The translations under genes and the position numbers were made by a program. A stretch of 53,365 nucleotides of DNA from UM-FILTER-42-14 sp964586055 (lineage in GTDB: Bacteria; Patescibacteriota; Microgenomatia; UBA1400; PJMF01), in contig CAZPFX010000004.1 in NCBI GenBank assembly GCA_964586055.1, positions 1 to 53,365 on the forward strand. The letters are read 5' to 3'. The notes below the pieces were generated by a model. It was not told the DNA's origin. It made no database searches and worked only from the letters and a program-made list of their open reading frames with translations. Shown one piece after another: positions 7,237 through 16,148 of the stretch (within the stretch, counting starts at the first letter, position 1; every line of letters starts with the position of its first letter).

Positions 7237-8013
7237 ATGATTATATTTTTATCACTCATTCCGTTGTTGGCCATCATCAGTGGCTTATTCCTTTATAGAC
7301 ACGATGGAAAAAGAGAAATTCTTCGATTTGATGTTGTTCAGTTTGTTTATGGATTTATCATCGCGCCAATTATGTTTATTTGGATAAAGAGCTTTTTCTT
7401 TTTTGTAATTGTTAGAGAAGCTCAGCCAATTATTTCTCAAACTGATGCATTTCTTGCAGATACAGTTTTGAGTACTTTGCTTCTAATTATCTATGCGTTT
7501 ATTGTCATACATACTCTGACTACTTCTTTTAATCGTAAGGTTGTCAAAGATCCATTGCATGACTTATTTGAGCATGCAGAATACTTTCATATGTGGATTT
7601 CTCATCTTCCTATTTTTGTAGGATATCTTTCCTTATTTGCTTTATTTGCAATTGGCAACATCTTTTTTCCGCTAGACATAATAATTAGCCAATGGCAATT
7701 GTACGGTTTATCGCTATTGGCGCTATTTTTGGGAACTACGCAGTTCATGGCAGTATGGATAACGAATTTAGAAATGAGAAACTTTTTGAGAGTGATGAAA
7801 TTGGTTTTTGCTCTATTTTTTATCTTGCATGCAGGGGCTTACTTTGTTTTTGTTCCAAAGTTTTCTGGGCAGATGGTTGTATTTTGGGTATCGTTTGGAG
7901 CGATTACTACATCTGTTCTGTATGCGCTTTTTGCCGTAAGATTTGAGGTAGTCAGGAATTTCTTTAATAAATTTAAACACGAGCGCGATTTTTCCAAAAT
8001 CAGCGATGAATAA
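7237..8013 (+). CDS. Polytopic membrane protein of unknown function (258 aa)
   Basis: There are about seven hydrophobic segments spread over the length (roughly 3-20, 33-60, 74-96, 118-142, 151-176, 188-206 and 214-234) and a short charged C-terminus. No family motif was recognised. His residues in LFEHAEYFHMWISHLP (near 110-125) could bind a metal or haem, but that is speculation. A TATGAT at 7200 may be its promoter. RNase J begins 13 bases after its stop, so the two may be co-transcribed. Confidence 0.6.
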   Translation: MIIFLSLIPLLAIISGLFLYRHDGKREILRFDVVQFVYGFIIAPIMFIWIKSFFFFVIVREAQPIISQTDAFLADTVLSTLLLIIYAFIVIHTLTTSFNRKVVKDPLHDLFEHAEYFHMWISHLPIFVGYLSLFALFAIGNIFFPLDIIISQWQLYGLSLLALFLGTTQFMAVWITNLEMRNFLRVMKLVFALFFILHAGAYFVFVPKFSGQMVVFWVSFGAITTSVLYALFAVRFEVVRNFFNKFKHERDFSKISDE

Positions 8014-8026
8014 ATAGAAAGTTTTT

Positions 8027-9685
8027 ATGCCAGATTTACAATTTTTAGCCCTTGGAGGCATGGGTAAGGTTACCCAAAATATGTACCTTTATGAGTATGG
8101 TGAGGAAATGCTGCTTGTTGACTGCGGTATTGGTTTCCCAGATCTTCATATGCCTGGAGTTGATATTCTCATTCCGGATATTTCTTATGTCTTGAAAAAA
8201 CTTGATCAGGGTAAACGAATTATTGGCATGATTCTGACCCATGGTCACGATGATCACATTGCTGCCACAGGATACCTGTTAGAACACCTCCCGGCCTTTC
8301 CAATTTTTGCTTCACCTTTGACCGCGGTTTTTGCTGCTGATCGCATGCAAGATGGAGCGGTGAAGCGCCCAGTGACTACGGTTGACGACTCAGATCCCTT
8401 CACGCTGGGTTCTTTTACTATTCGCATGATTCCAGTCACTCACTCAATTCCTGATACTCGCCATCTTGCGATCACTACACCGGAGGGAACTATTTATCAC
8501 GGCAGTGATTTTAAGTTAGACAGTGCTCCAGTCGATGGAGTAAAAACTGACATGGATCTCATTAGGAAGATCGGTGAAGAGGGCGTTCTTTGTATGCTTA
8601 TTGACTGCTTGCGTATTGAAAAAACAGAGCGCACAGAATCAGAGAGCACGGTCGGGCCAACTATTTTAGAGACAATGACAAACACCAAGGGTCGTTACGT
8701 TATGACTCTGATGAGTTCACATATTCATCGCATTCAGCAGGTGGTAGATGCAGCTGAGAAGTTTAATCGAAAAATAGCTTTTATTGGACGATCGGTGGAG
8801 CGCAACGTCAAAGATGCTTTGCAGCTGAAAAAACTTCGCATTCCATCTTCCTTACTTATCGATAAAAACGACATCGACAGATATCACCCCCATGAGCTTT
8901 GTATTATCGTGGCTGGTAGTCAGGGACAAGAAGGTTCTTCGATGATGAGAGCCATTTACGGCGAACATCGTATGCTTCAGATTACGGGTCAGGATACGGT
9001 GGTATTTTCAGCCGATGCCATTCCTGGAAATGAGCTGAACTACTTTGGCGCAATTGACGAATTATCACGCCATCAGGTCCATGTACTTTACCCAGATATT
9101 TTGCCAGGACTTCATAAGTCAGGTCATGCCAGTATGCCAGAGCAGCGAGAGCTCGTAGAGGCGGTTAGACCAAAATACATTATGCCAATTGGTGGGGCTG
9201 ATCGACATCGATTCCTCTTTAAAACTCGCGTGGCGGAGCCACTTCACTACAAGAAAGACCAGGTTTTATTACCAGAGTCTGGCGAAGTTCTCCAGATTTC
9301 AGAACATGGGACTAGAGTTGTGGAACAAGTTCTTCTAAGACCTCCGGTCATCGATGGTCTTGGAGTTGGCGACGTTGGGCCAGTTGTACTCTCCGATCGC
9401 CTTGCTTTGGGTGAGGCAGGGATTGTTGTAGTCACTTTGGTTAGAGACAGAAAAAATGGTTTTGACTTGAGAAAAACGTCGGTTGTTTCTAAGGGCTTCA
9501 TTTTCATGAAAGACGCTCACGAAGTTGTCGAGTTCATTAAGCAATCAGTGGGCGAGATCGTTACCAAAGAAGGCAGAAAGAAAGATGATGATCTTAAGCG
9601 CATGATAGAGCGCAGACTAAGTCGAAAATTGTATAAAATAATCAAGAGAGAGCCTCTAATTGTGTCGGTGATTCTTGATATTTAG
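8027..9685 (+). CDS. rnj: Ribonuclease J (552 aa)
   Basis: A metallo-beta-lactamase/beta-CASP nuclease that degrades and matures RNA by 5-prime exonuclease and endonuclease activity. Zinc ligands are visible: HGHDDH at 72-77, a later TH plus GSDFKLD, and SGHAS in the C-terminal part (usual SGHA). The beta-CASP region and a C-terminal domain ending in a KIIKREPLI stretch are present. The length matches other RNase J proteins. ATG 8027 leads directly into the conserved LGGMG start, so little N-terminal extension exists. It lies 13 bases after a membrane-protein gene; ftsK follows with its own promoter. Confidence 0.93.
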   Translation: MPDLQFLALGGMGKVTQNMYLYEYGEEMLLVDCGIGFPDLHMPGVDILIPDISYVLKKLDQGKRIIGMILTHGHDDHIAATGYLLEHLPAFPIFASPLTAVFAADRMQDGAVKRPVTTVDDSDPFTLGSFTIRMIPVTHSIPDTRHLAITTPEGTIYHGSDFKLDSAPVDGVKTDMDLIRKIGEEGVLCMLIDCLRIEKTERTESESTVGPTILETMTNTKGRYVMTLMSSHIHRIQQVVDAAEKFNRKIAFIGRSVERNVKDALQLKKLRIPSSLLIDKNDIDRYHPHELCIIVAGSQGQEGSSMMRAIYGEHRMLQITGQDTVVFSADAIPGNELNYFGAIDELSRHQVHVLYPDILPGLHKSGHASMPEQRELVEAVRPKYIMPIGGADRHRFLFKTRVAEPLHYKKDQVLLPESGEVLQISEHGTRVVEQVLLRPPVIDGLGVGDVGPVVLSDRLALGEAGIVVVTLVRDRKNGFDLRKTSVVSKGFIFMKDAHEVVEFIKQSVGEIVTKEGRKKDDDLKRMIERRLSRKLYKIIKREPLIVSVILDI

Positions 9686-9726
9686 TGGAGATCTACTTGC
9701 ACTAGTGACCAAAATCTGATATATCC

Positions 9727-9732
9727 TATAAT
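9727..9732 (+). promoter_or_regulatory. -10 box TATAAT, leaderless promoter for ftsK
   Basis: A consensus TATAAT ends 5 bases before ATG 9738. There is no Shine-Dalgarno. The -35 region is weak. Confidence 0.5.
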
Positions 9733-9737
9733 AATAT

Positions 9738-11915
9738 ATGGCAAAGAAACGCAAGCGATCAAAGAAAAAAAAGAATAGTTCTCTACTCAAGCAGGACACG
9801 CTGCATTCATTGGCAGCCATTACACTTATTTTGTGTGGCCTATTAGTCATAGTCTCTCTCTCTGGCCAGGGTCGTTTGTTATCAAGCATTTACTCAGTTG
9901 GTTCCAGCTATCTTGGTCTTGGTCTGTTATTCGTCCCTTTCCTATTTTTCTCTGCAGGACTCGTTATGTTTCGTGGCAAATGGGCTTGGTCTAGACCACA
10001 TACTTTCTTAGGAGCCGTCTTAGTTTTTATTGGCTTTCTTGGAGCTGTCCAAGCCGGGAGTCTTGGCGAAACTACGTTTATTAATATCGCCGCTCTTTTG
10101 ACCCCTGTCGGAAGTTATTTTGTTTTTAGTTCTGTTCTTGTCGCAGGCATTCTTGTTTTGTTTCAAACTTCTTTTAATGAAGTAGCAGAACATTTAGAAG
10201 CAGTTAGAGCCAAGCGACAGGCAGCAGAAATTGCTGTTGATGATAACAAGCCTGAGAAGAAATCGAAATTTTCACTTCCTAAGCTTTCATTACCAATTCC
10301 TGGAAAATTAGATAAACCATTCAGAATTAATGAAGGCAAAGCATTAGCTCCAGATGAAAATGATATGTCAGCGACCGCAGTCGCTGCCAAGAAGGAAGCG
10401 GAATCGCATCAGCCAAAATCGAGATTGACTGGTTCTTTAGCGCCTTCAACCTCGAAGTTAGTTTGGGAGTACCCACCACTTTCGCTCTTAAATGATTCGG
10501 AAGGCGGTGAGGCTGACCGCGGCGATGTTCGCAAAAACGCCAGCACAATTGAATCAACTTTAGACTCATTTGGAATCAAGGCCAAAGTTGCTGAGGTTAA
10601 TTATGGTCCATCTGTCACCCAGTATGCCTTGGAAATTTCTCGTGGAACCAAACTTTCAAAGATAACTTCGCTCTCAACTGATCTCGCTTTAGCCCTAGCA
10701 GCGCCAACAGGACAAATTCGTATCGAGGCACCAATTGCTGGACGATCGCTTGTTGGTGTAGAAGTGCCTAACTACTCGGCCCAGTACGTGACTCTTCGCA
10801 AGATGCTGGCCTCAAAACAAATGAAAGAGTACCCCTCTAAATTAGCCACCTCACTTGGTATTAATGTTGCCGGTGAGCCCATCATTATGGATATCGCCAA
10901 GATGCCTCACGTTTTGATCGCGGGTTCTACGGGATCGGGTAAATCTGTAGCCATTAATTCCTTTATGTGTTCAATGCTTTTTAGAGCCAGTCCAGAAGAA
11001 GTCAAGTTTATTCTTGTTGATCCGAAACGAGTCGAGCTTACTGGCTATAACGATATTCCCCATCTGTTAGTTCCAGTCATCGTGGAACCCAAGAAGGTGG
11101 TTTCAGCTCTGAAGTGGGCAGTCCATGAAATGGAAAATAGATACAAGCAGTTAGCAGAAGTTGGTGTTAAGAACATTGCTGGTTATAACGAGCTGGCTGG
11201 TCATGCGGCTATGCCGAGTATCGTTATCGTTATTGATGAGCTCGCTGACATTATGCTTTTTGCCCCAGCAGAGGTGGAAGAGAGCATTACTCGCATTGCC
11301 CAGATGGCTCGTGCCGTCGGTATTCACCTGGTATTAGCTACTCAGAGACCTTCCGTTGACGTTATCACTGGCTTAATTAAAGCTAACGTGCCTGCAAGAA
11401 TTGCCTTCAACGTTTCATCGATGGTTGATTCTCGCGTCGTTCTTGACACACCAGGAGCCGAAAAGCTACTTGGTCGCGGAGATATGTTGTTCATTCCTCC
11501 CGATCAGTCAAAACCAACTCGTATTCAAGGTACTTTTGTTTCTGACCAGGAAGCTAAATCTTTAATCGACTTCATTAAGTCTCAAGGTCAAAAGCCACAG
11601 TACGAAGATGAGATCACCACCAAATACAAAGTCTCTGGCAAGGGAATGGGCGCATCTGGTTTGGGAAGTGTGGCCGAAGGTAGTGAAAGAGATGAGTTGT
11701 TCACAGAGTCTGCCCAGTTTGTGGCTAGCTCTGGCAAAGGCTCATCGTCAATGATTCAGCGCAAATTCTCAGTTGGCTATAACAGAGCTGCCCGAATTCT
11801 TGATCAGCTCCACGAGGCCGGTATGGTCGGCCCACAAGAGGGTAGCAAGCCTCGTGAAGTCAACGTCACCATGATTATGGATTATCTTAGATCACTCGAA
11901 TCGGCGGAAGAGTAA
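9738..11915 (+). CDS. ftsK: FtsK/SpoIIIE DNA translocase (725 aa)
   Basis: Pumps chromosomal DNA through the division septum and helps dimer resolution. The lysine-rich start is followed by about four membrane helices (residues 25-145), a short linker, the alpha-beta motor domain and a C-terminal winged-helix gamma domain that reads KOPS-type sites (MIQRKFSVGYNRAARI region). Walker A GSTGSGKS is at 396-403 and Walker B IVIVIDE at 495-501. The linker is short compared with E. coli FtsK, as in SpoIIIE-type proteins. The very basic N-terminus begins right after a TATAAT box, which fits a leaderless mRNA. Confidence 0.93.
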   Translation: MAKKRKRSKKKKNSSLLKQDTLHSLAAITLILCGLLVIVSLSGQGRLLSSIYSVGSSYLGLGLLFVPFLFFSAGLVMFRGKWAWSRPHTFLGAVLVFIGFLGAVQAGSLGETTFINIAALLTPVGSYFVFSSVLVAGILVLFQTSFNEVAEHLEAVRAKRQAAEIAVDDNKPEKKSKFSLPKLSLPIPGKLDKPFRINEGKALAPDENDMSATAVAAKKEAESHQPKSRLTGSLAPSTSKLVWEYPPLSLLNDSEGGEADRGDVRKNASTIESTLDSFGIKAKVAEVNYGPSVTQYALEISRGTKLSKITSLSTDLALALAAPTGQIRIEAPIAGRSLVGVEVPNYSAQYVTLRKMLASKQMKEYPSKLATSLGINVAGEPIIMDIAKMPHVLIAGSTGSGKSVAINSFMCSMLFRASPEEVKFILVDPKRVELTGYNDIPHLLVPVIVEPKKVVSALKWAVHEMENRYKQLAEVGVKNIAGYNELAGHAAMPSIVIVIDELADIMLFAPAEVEESITRIAQMARAVGIHLVLATQRPSVDVITGLIKANVPARIAFNVSSMVDSRVVLDTPGAEKLLGRGDMLFIPPDQSKPTRIQGTFVSDQEAKSLIDFIKSQGQKPQYEDEITTKYKVSGKGMGASGLGSVAEGSERDELFTESAQFVASSGKGSSSMIQRKFSVGYNRAARILDQLHEAGMVGPQEGSKPREVNVTMIMDYLRSLESAEE

Positions 11916-11926
11916 CTCCTTCATGC

Positions 11927-11949
11927 TATACTTCTAATACCTAAGGAGG
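11927..11949 (+). promoter_or_regulatory. Promoter -10 TATACT (11927-11932) and Shine-Dalgarno AAGGAGG (11943-11949)
   Basis: TATACT is followed by a short leader containing a strong AAGGAGG, four bases before ATG 11954. This is one of the few genes here with both a leader and a canonical ribosome binding site. Confidence 0.6.
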
Positions 11950-11953
11950 TCAA

Positions 11954-12898
11954 ATGTTACGTAAAGTTTTCACCAAAAAAGTCTTTGTTATTTCGTTCGT
12001 CTTGGCTCTTTCTACAGCTCTGATTCAGTTTGTTTTCACCCATTTTTCGACCAGAATTTACAGAAACATGCCGATTTCCACCTCGTTAATGATGGAGAGT
12101 GCGGATTCAGATTATGGCGAGATGGGAATGATGTTGCGCGGAGAGAGTAGTGAGGCATTAGACACGAAGCTGTCTCCGTCTATTGGAATGATGCCAATTT
12201 ACAATGAAGACAATGCTTTGGAAGTTGATAATCGTTTGTACTCAACTACTTCATTCAGTCAGCTGGTTGTTAAGGATGTCAGTGGCTATGTCGGAAGTCT
12301 TAGAGATTTCATTCTCGCCAATGATGGTCGAGTTCTCTCATCTAATGTGTCAGCAAGTTCTCGCTATTCATACGGCAATATTTCTGCCAGAGTACCTAGC
12401 GCCAACGTTGATAAAGTACTTGCGAAAGTTCGTGAGGGTGTAGTCTCAGTTGTTCGCGAAGAGACAAATATCCAAGATGAAACTGGGGTGTACGTTTCAG
12501 TAGCAGATCAAATTATTGCTCTGGAAGATCAAAAAATTACCTTGGAAATGCAGCTAGTCGAAGCCAAAGATGCGATTGAAAAACGTCGCTTAGAACTTCA
12601 GCTTGTTCGCGTTGAACAGCAGATCGCTCAGCTTAACAATCAACAGGACGCCACTGAAGAGCGCGTCACTTATGCCAGAATCGATGTCTCGGTTTCTAAT
12701 AGCGCTCGCTACTATGATCCATCAGTTCGACCAACCCTTTGGGACATGATCCAGACTGCTTGGAATTCACTCGCGACCGTCGCTTATTACATCGGATACG
12801 TGATGGTATTCACCGCAATGTACTTGGTGATCTGGTTGCCAATTGTAGTTTTTATAAACTTTGTACGATTAGTTTTATCTAATAAGCGGGAAGAGTAA
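11954..12898 (+). CDS. DUF4349-family membrane protein (314 aa)
   Basis: An N-terminal membrane or signal segment (residues 9-30) is followed by an extracytoplasmic region. This holds the DUF4349 pattern (a DVSGYVGSLRDF start, ISARVPS, then a coiled coil of about 60 residues near 185-225 rich in Glu, Gln and Leu) and one or two C-terminal membrane helices (about 268-305). Family members are envelope proteins of unknown role. A strong Shine-Dalgarno sets the start. Its last 112 bases overlap the end of murI on the other strand, an unusually long convergent overlap. Confidence 0.75.
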   Translation: MLRKVFTKKVFVISFVLALSTALIQFVFTHFSTRIYRNMPISTSLMMESADSDYGEMGMMLRGESSEALDTKLSPSIGMMPIYNEDNALEVDNRLYSTTSFSQLVVKDVSGYVGSLRDFILANDGRVLSSNVSASSRYSYGNISARVPSANVDKVLAKVREGVVSVVREETNIQDETGVYVSVADQIIALEDQKITLEMQLVEAKDAIEKRRLELQLVRVEQQIAQLNNQQDATEERVTYARIDVSVSNSARYYDPSVRPTLWDMIQTAWNSLATVAYYIGYVMVFTAMYLVIWLPIVVFINFVRLVLSNKREE

Positions 12899-13563
12899 TC
12901 TTCATTGCTTTCTTGAGTAAGTCTTGCGACCTGCTTAACGACACCGGTGGTTGGTGAAAATACTTTTATCTTTTCTCCAAAGGCTTCTTGAATTTGCCTT
13001 TCAACCAATGGAAAGTGCGTACATCCGAGAACTATTCCGTCCACTTTGTGATTTTTCAAATTATTATTTATTGAGTTGAGAACATTGTTTATTTGAACAT
13101 TATCTTCAGCTTCTATCGCAATCACCAGATCTGTTGTTCCAACAACAAGAAAATTTTGTTTCTCTTTATACGGAGTTATTAATTCAGCCAAATATGAGCT
13201 TTCAGCAGTTCTTTTTGTGGCAAGAACAAGGATTGTGTTGCCAGGTTCTAACTCCTCGCTTGCAGCCTTGACTGGCGGAACAGTGCCGACGAAGGGAACG
13301 GCTGGGAATTGGCTCCTTAAGTAGGCTAGAGCCACAACACTTAGGGTATTGCAGGCCAAGACAATGATTTCGCAATTATGCTTATCGATTAATTCCTCCA
13401 CATGTTGAGTTGCCGCTTTTTGAAGATCCTGTGAAGATTTTTCTGAGTATGGGAAATTCGCAGAGTCTGCCAGATATACATACTGGTTTTGGGGGAGTTT
13501 GTTTTCAAGCGCTCGCAGGATTGATAATCCTCCGATGCCAGAATCAATTAAGCCTATGTTCAT
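12787..13563 (-). CDS. murI: Glutamate racemase (258 aa)
   Basis: Makes D-glutamate for peptidoglycan. The active-site set is complete: LIDSGIGG at 5-12, ACNT at 70-73 (Cys71) and GCTHFP at 180-185 (Cys181). A frame extension starts at 13584, but it runs through the -10 box; ATG 13563 begins the family N-terminus MNIGLIDSG. The last 37 codons lie antisense to the DUF4349 gene and do not resemble other MurI C-termini, so this tail may have grown by loss of an earlier stop. A divergent promoter pair separates it from the 13601 gene. Confidence 0.9.
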   Translation of the reverse strand: MNIGLIDSGIGGLSILRALENKLPQNQYVYLADSANFPYSEKSSQDLQKAATQHVEELIDKHNCEIIVLACNTLSVVALAYLRSQFPAVPFVGTVPPVKAASEELEPGNTILVLATKRTAESSYLAELITPYKEKQNFLVVGTTDLVIAIEAEDNVQINNVLNSINNNLKNHKVDGIVLGCTHFPLVERQIQEAFGEKIKVFSPTTGVVKQVARLTQESNEDYSSRLLDKTNRTKFIKTTIGNQITKYIAVNTITYPM

Positions 13564-13571
13564 AGCAGCAT

Positions 13572-13577
13572 ATTGTA
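13572..13577 (-). promoter_or_regulatory. murI: -10 box TACAAT, leaderless promoter for murI
   Basis: On the minus strand TACAAT ends 8 bases before ATG 13563. It sits 11 bases from the -10 box of the divergent gene, so the two promoters overlap head to head. Confidence 0.5.
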
Positions 13578-13588
13578 CTATCACGTGC

Positions 13589-13594
13589 TACACT
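13589..13594 (+). promoter_or_regulatory. -10 box TACACT before the 13601 gene
   Basis: TACACT ends 6 bases before a GTG start at 13601, with no Shine-Dalgarno. It is divergent from the murI promoter. Confidence 0.45.
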
Positions 13595-13600
13595 TAATGT

Positions 13601-14449
13601 GTGCTGAAAAAGAATGTAGTGCTGACATTCATACTTTCCTTTGGATTGTTTTATTTACCTATAAAAGTAGACGCTCTTGAAATTGTTGTTGATAACGGTA
13701 TGGTTACCTTTTATCAAGACAATGTTCTTGGAGATGATGACGACTCAAGAGATGAAGAAGACTCCGCTGATGAGGTTGACGAAGTGAAGGATGAACGAGA
13801 AAAAATGACATCTCGTCAGAGACAGCTAATAAGGGTTAAGTCGTCTGGAGAGAAGACAGAAGTTGAACTCAGGCCAACTCCAAGCAGAAAAAGCACTAAC
13901 CCAATTCCAGAAGTTAAAGAAAAGCTCGAGCGAATAGAGCAAATGGAGTCCAAAAGAGTATCTTTGGAATTCGAAACTCGAGAGCGAGTTGGTGAAATGG
14001 AGACCACTTCGGATTCTGACCGCGCCATGCTTAGGGCAAGAAAAGAGAACTCGGAGCAAGAACTCGAGCTAGAATCTCGAGAAGTTAAAGCAAGGATAAA
14101 ACAAGGGGCCGAGTTTGAACTTAATTCGCAAACCAATGAAGTGACTTTGATAACGCCCTCAGGGCAAACACACGTTCTAAATCATCTTCCAGATCAGGCG
14201 ATAGCTCGCATGCAGGAAGCAGGGCTGTTTTCAGATGTTGATTCAGATAGTGATCTTGTCTCAATTACAGTCAATGACGACTCGGAAGTGATTGAGTATA
14301 GACAAAAAGTAAAGAAAACAAAGAAGTTTTTAGGATTGTTTGACCGTCAGGTAGAGTCAGAAGTAATTCTTAATGATTCCACCAGCGAGGTTTACGAAGA
14401 GCCAGCCTCCACTGGATTTCAGTTATTTCTAGATCAATTATCATTCTAA
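13601..14449 (+). CDS. Secreted highly charged protein of unknown function (282 aa)
   Basis: A signal peptide (about 1-25, cleavage near VDA) is followed by a very acidic stretch (DDDDSRDEEDSADEVDEV near 45-63), then a Glu/Arg-rich region about 75-175 likely to be helical or coiled coil. A beta-rich domain of about 60 residues comes next (FELNSQTNEVTLITPSG region), with a C-terminal tail. No family was recognised. The start is GTG 13601, set by the TACACT box six bases upstream. It converges with the LCP gene, overlapping it by 9 bases. Confidence 0.65.
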   Translation: MLKKNVVLTFILSFGLFYLPIKVDALEIVVDNGMVTFYQDNVLGDDDDSRDEEDSADEVDEVKDEREKMTSRQRQLIRVKSSGEKTEVELRPTPSRKSTNPIPEVKEKLERIEQMESKRVSLEFETRERVGEMETTSDSDRAMLRARKENSEQELELESREVKARIKQGAEFELNSQTNEVTLITPSGQTHVLNHLPDQAIARMQEAGLFSDVDSDSDLVSITVNDDSEVIEYRQKVKKTKKFLGLFDRQVESEVILNDSTSEVYEEPASTGFQLFLDQLSF

Positions 14450-15514
14450 TTCAGAGTTGATAAAGTTATGGACCGGTAGCCAGTCATTGGCGCCAGTTTT
14501 TGGCTGAAGAATGAATTGACCATTGGCGCTTTTAGCATTATTAAACACATTGTCAGTATTAAGAGTTATCATTTTGACTTCAAAATCTTTAGCGCTAATC
14601 AGCAGTGGAGTTAGTTTAGCTACGGCATTCGCGTCGAGATTTGTAGTGATGGTTCTTAGCATTGATTCGAAAAATTTAACAGAATTGTCCAAGGCCTTAA
14701 GATCGAACAACTTATCTCTTATGGCTAGCAGCAATTCATGCTGCCTTTTACTTCTAGAAAAATCACCGCCTGCGGAACCATGACGAGAGCGAACGAATTC
14801 CAGCGCGTCGCCGCCTTCCATATGAACAAGGCCAGGCTCAAAATAAACATGCTTGTAGCGACAAGGAAATTGCTTTTCCAGCTCAAAGCCAGAAAGAGTG
14901 TTGCTCAGCTCAGTTACTTCTTCGGGAGTGTGGTCACAGAACTCCTGCTCAAGTCCTCGTACAGGATACCAAGGGTCATCGAGTGTTTCAGAAACTTGGA
15001 CTTCAATGCCATCGAGTTCTTCACCAATAGCTCTCTGGAAGCCAACAAAATCCACGCCGATGTAGTAATCAATGGGAACGCCGGTTACTAGACCAGTCAT
15101 GTCCGTGATGGTTTTGACACCGTTATCTTGAGAATAAGCCTGATTTATTTTCGCCGCATGTCCGCTTGGCAAAGTCACCCACAAGTCTCTAGGAATAGAG
15201 ATTAATGCAATCTGTTTTTTTTCAAAATCAATATTCACAACCTGGATAGCGTCAGTCAAAAAACCACCACTATGTCCAGCGCCACCATAGCCAAGTAAAA
15301 CAATTCCTAGTGTTTTAACGCTTCCATCATTTTCAACAAATGCTTGGGCCTCAGGAACGCTTCCGGTAAATTCAGAGACATCGTTACTTGGTGTCTCTCC
15401 AGAGTTTGTATTCCTGCCGAACGCAATAGTAGTCCCGATGCTAACAGCAAGCACAAATGGTAGGATGAAAATCAGAATTTGACGCTTTGTTAAATTATGA
15501 AGTTTTAAAAGCAT
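14441..15514 (-). CDS. LytR-CpsA-Psr (LCP) family transferase (357 aa)
   Basis: LCP enzymes move glycopolymers from the undecaprenyl carrier onto peptidoglycan outside the membrane. There is an N-terminal membrane anchor (residues 12-33), then the LCP domain with LISIPRDLWV (the SIPRD motif), the TDAIQVVNID stretch, DYYIGVDFVGF and a C-terminal FVRSRHG with arginines that contact the pyrophosphate. Together with DUF368, MltG and MurI it points to a Gram-positive-like wall. The start at 15514 is supported by TAGAAT six bases upstream. Confidence 0.9.
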   Translation of the reverse strand: MLLKLHNLTKRQILIFILPFVLAVSIGTTIAFGRNTNSGETPSNDVSEFTGSVPEAQAFVENDGSVKTLGIVLLGYGGAGHSGGFLTDAIQVVNIDFEKKQIALISIPRDLWVTLPSGHAAKINQAYSQDNGVKTITDMTGLVTGVPIDYYIGVDFVGFQRAIGEELDGIEVQVSETLDDPWYPVRGLEQEFCDHTPEEVTELSNTLSGFELEKQFPCRYKHVYFEPGLVHMEGGDALEFVRSRHGSAGGDFSRSKRQHELLLAIRDKLFDLKALDNSVKFFESMLRTITTNLDANAVAKLTPLLISAKDFEVKMITLNTDNVFNNAKSANGQFILQPKTGANDWLPVHNFINSELE

Positions 15515-15520
15515 GAGTTT

Positions 15521-15526
15521 ATTCTA
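15521..15526 (-). promoter_or_regulatory. -10 box TAGAAT, leaderless promoter for the LCP gene
   Basis: On the minus strand TAGAAT ends 6 bases before ATG 15514, with no Shine-Dalgarno. The sigma-factor gene starts divergently 50 bases away. Confidence 0.5.
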
Positions 15527-15575
15527 CTTGAAATAATTATTCTGTGTTCTGCGTACTAAAGACAAGAGCTAGCTT

Positions 15576-16148
15576 ATGAATTCACTCAAATCATTAACAG
15601 ATGAAGAGTTGGTAGCAGTTGTGGTTGATGAGGACCAATCTGCTTATGCGATTCTTGTTCATCGCTACGAAAAGGCTTTGACTAGATATGTATGCAGCAT
15701 GTTAGGTGATCCAGCAGACGCAGCAGACGCCGTGCAAGAGACATTTATCAAGGCCTTTATTAACCTCAGGGGTTTTGACCAGAAGAAAAAACTATCTAGT
15801 TGGCTCTATCGCATTGCCCATAATGAAGCAATTGATCACATTAGGAAAAATAAAAAGACTACAAATATGGATGAAGATGTTCTCGCTTTAGTCGCAGATG
15901 AGAGTGAAAGCAATTTGAGTATTCTAGAAAGAAAAGAGCTAGCAGGAAAAGTTAGAGAGCATATTTCAGAGCTGCCCCTGAAGTTTAGGGGAGTGATAGC
16001 TTTGTACTTTTTAGAGGAAAAGTCATACGAAGAAATTAGTTATGTTTTACAGATGCCAATGGGAACGGTGGCCACCCAATTAAATAGAGGAAAAAAACTT
16101 TTAGCTGCAACACTGCGGCGGGAAGGGGAGATTATTAATGCCAAATAA
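15576..16148 (+). CDS. ECF-type RNA polymerase sigma factor (190 aa)
   Basis: Sigma-70 region 2 is clear (ADAVQETFIKAFINLRGF near 50-67, then LSSWLYRIAHNEAIDHIR), followed by a linker and region 4 (LPLKFRGVIALYFLEE, then YEEISYVLQMPMGTVAT). The size and lack of regions 1.1 and 3 are typical of ECF sigma factors. The downstream gene overlaps it by 11 bases and encodes a membrane protein, the usual place for an anti-sigma factor. The stimulus is unknown; the third gene of the set encodes a small exported protein that could be a target or sensor. Confidence 0.9.
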   Translation: MNSLKSLTDEELVAVVVDEDQSAYAILVHRYEKALTRYVCSMLGDPADAADAVQETFIKAFINLRGFDQKKKLSSWLYRIAHNEAIDHIRKNKKTTNMDEDVLALVADESESNLSILERKELAGKVREHISELPLKFRGVIALYFLEEKSYEEISYVLQMPMGTVATQLNRGKKLLAATLRREGEIINAK

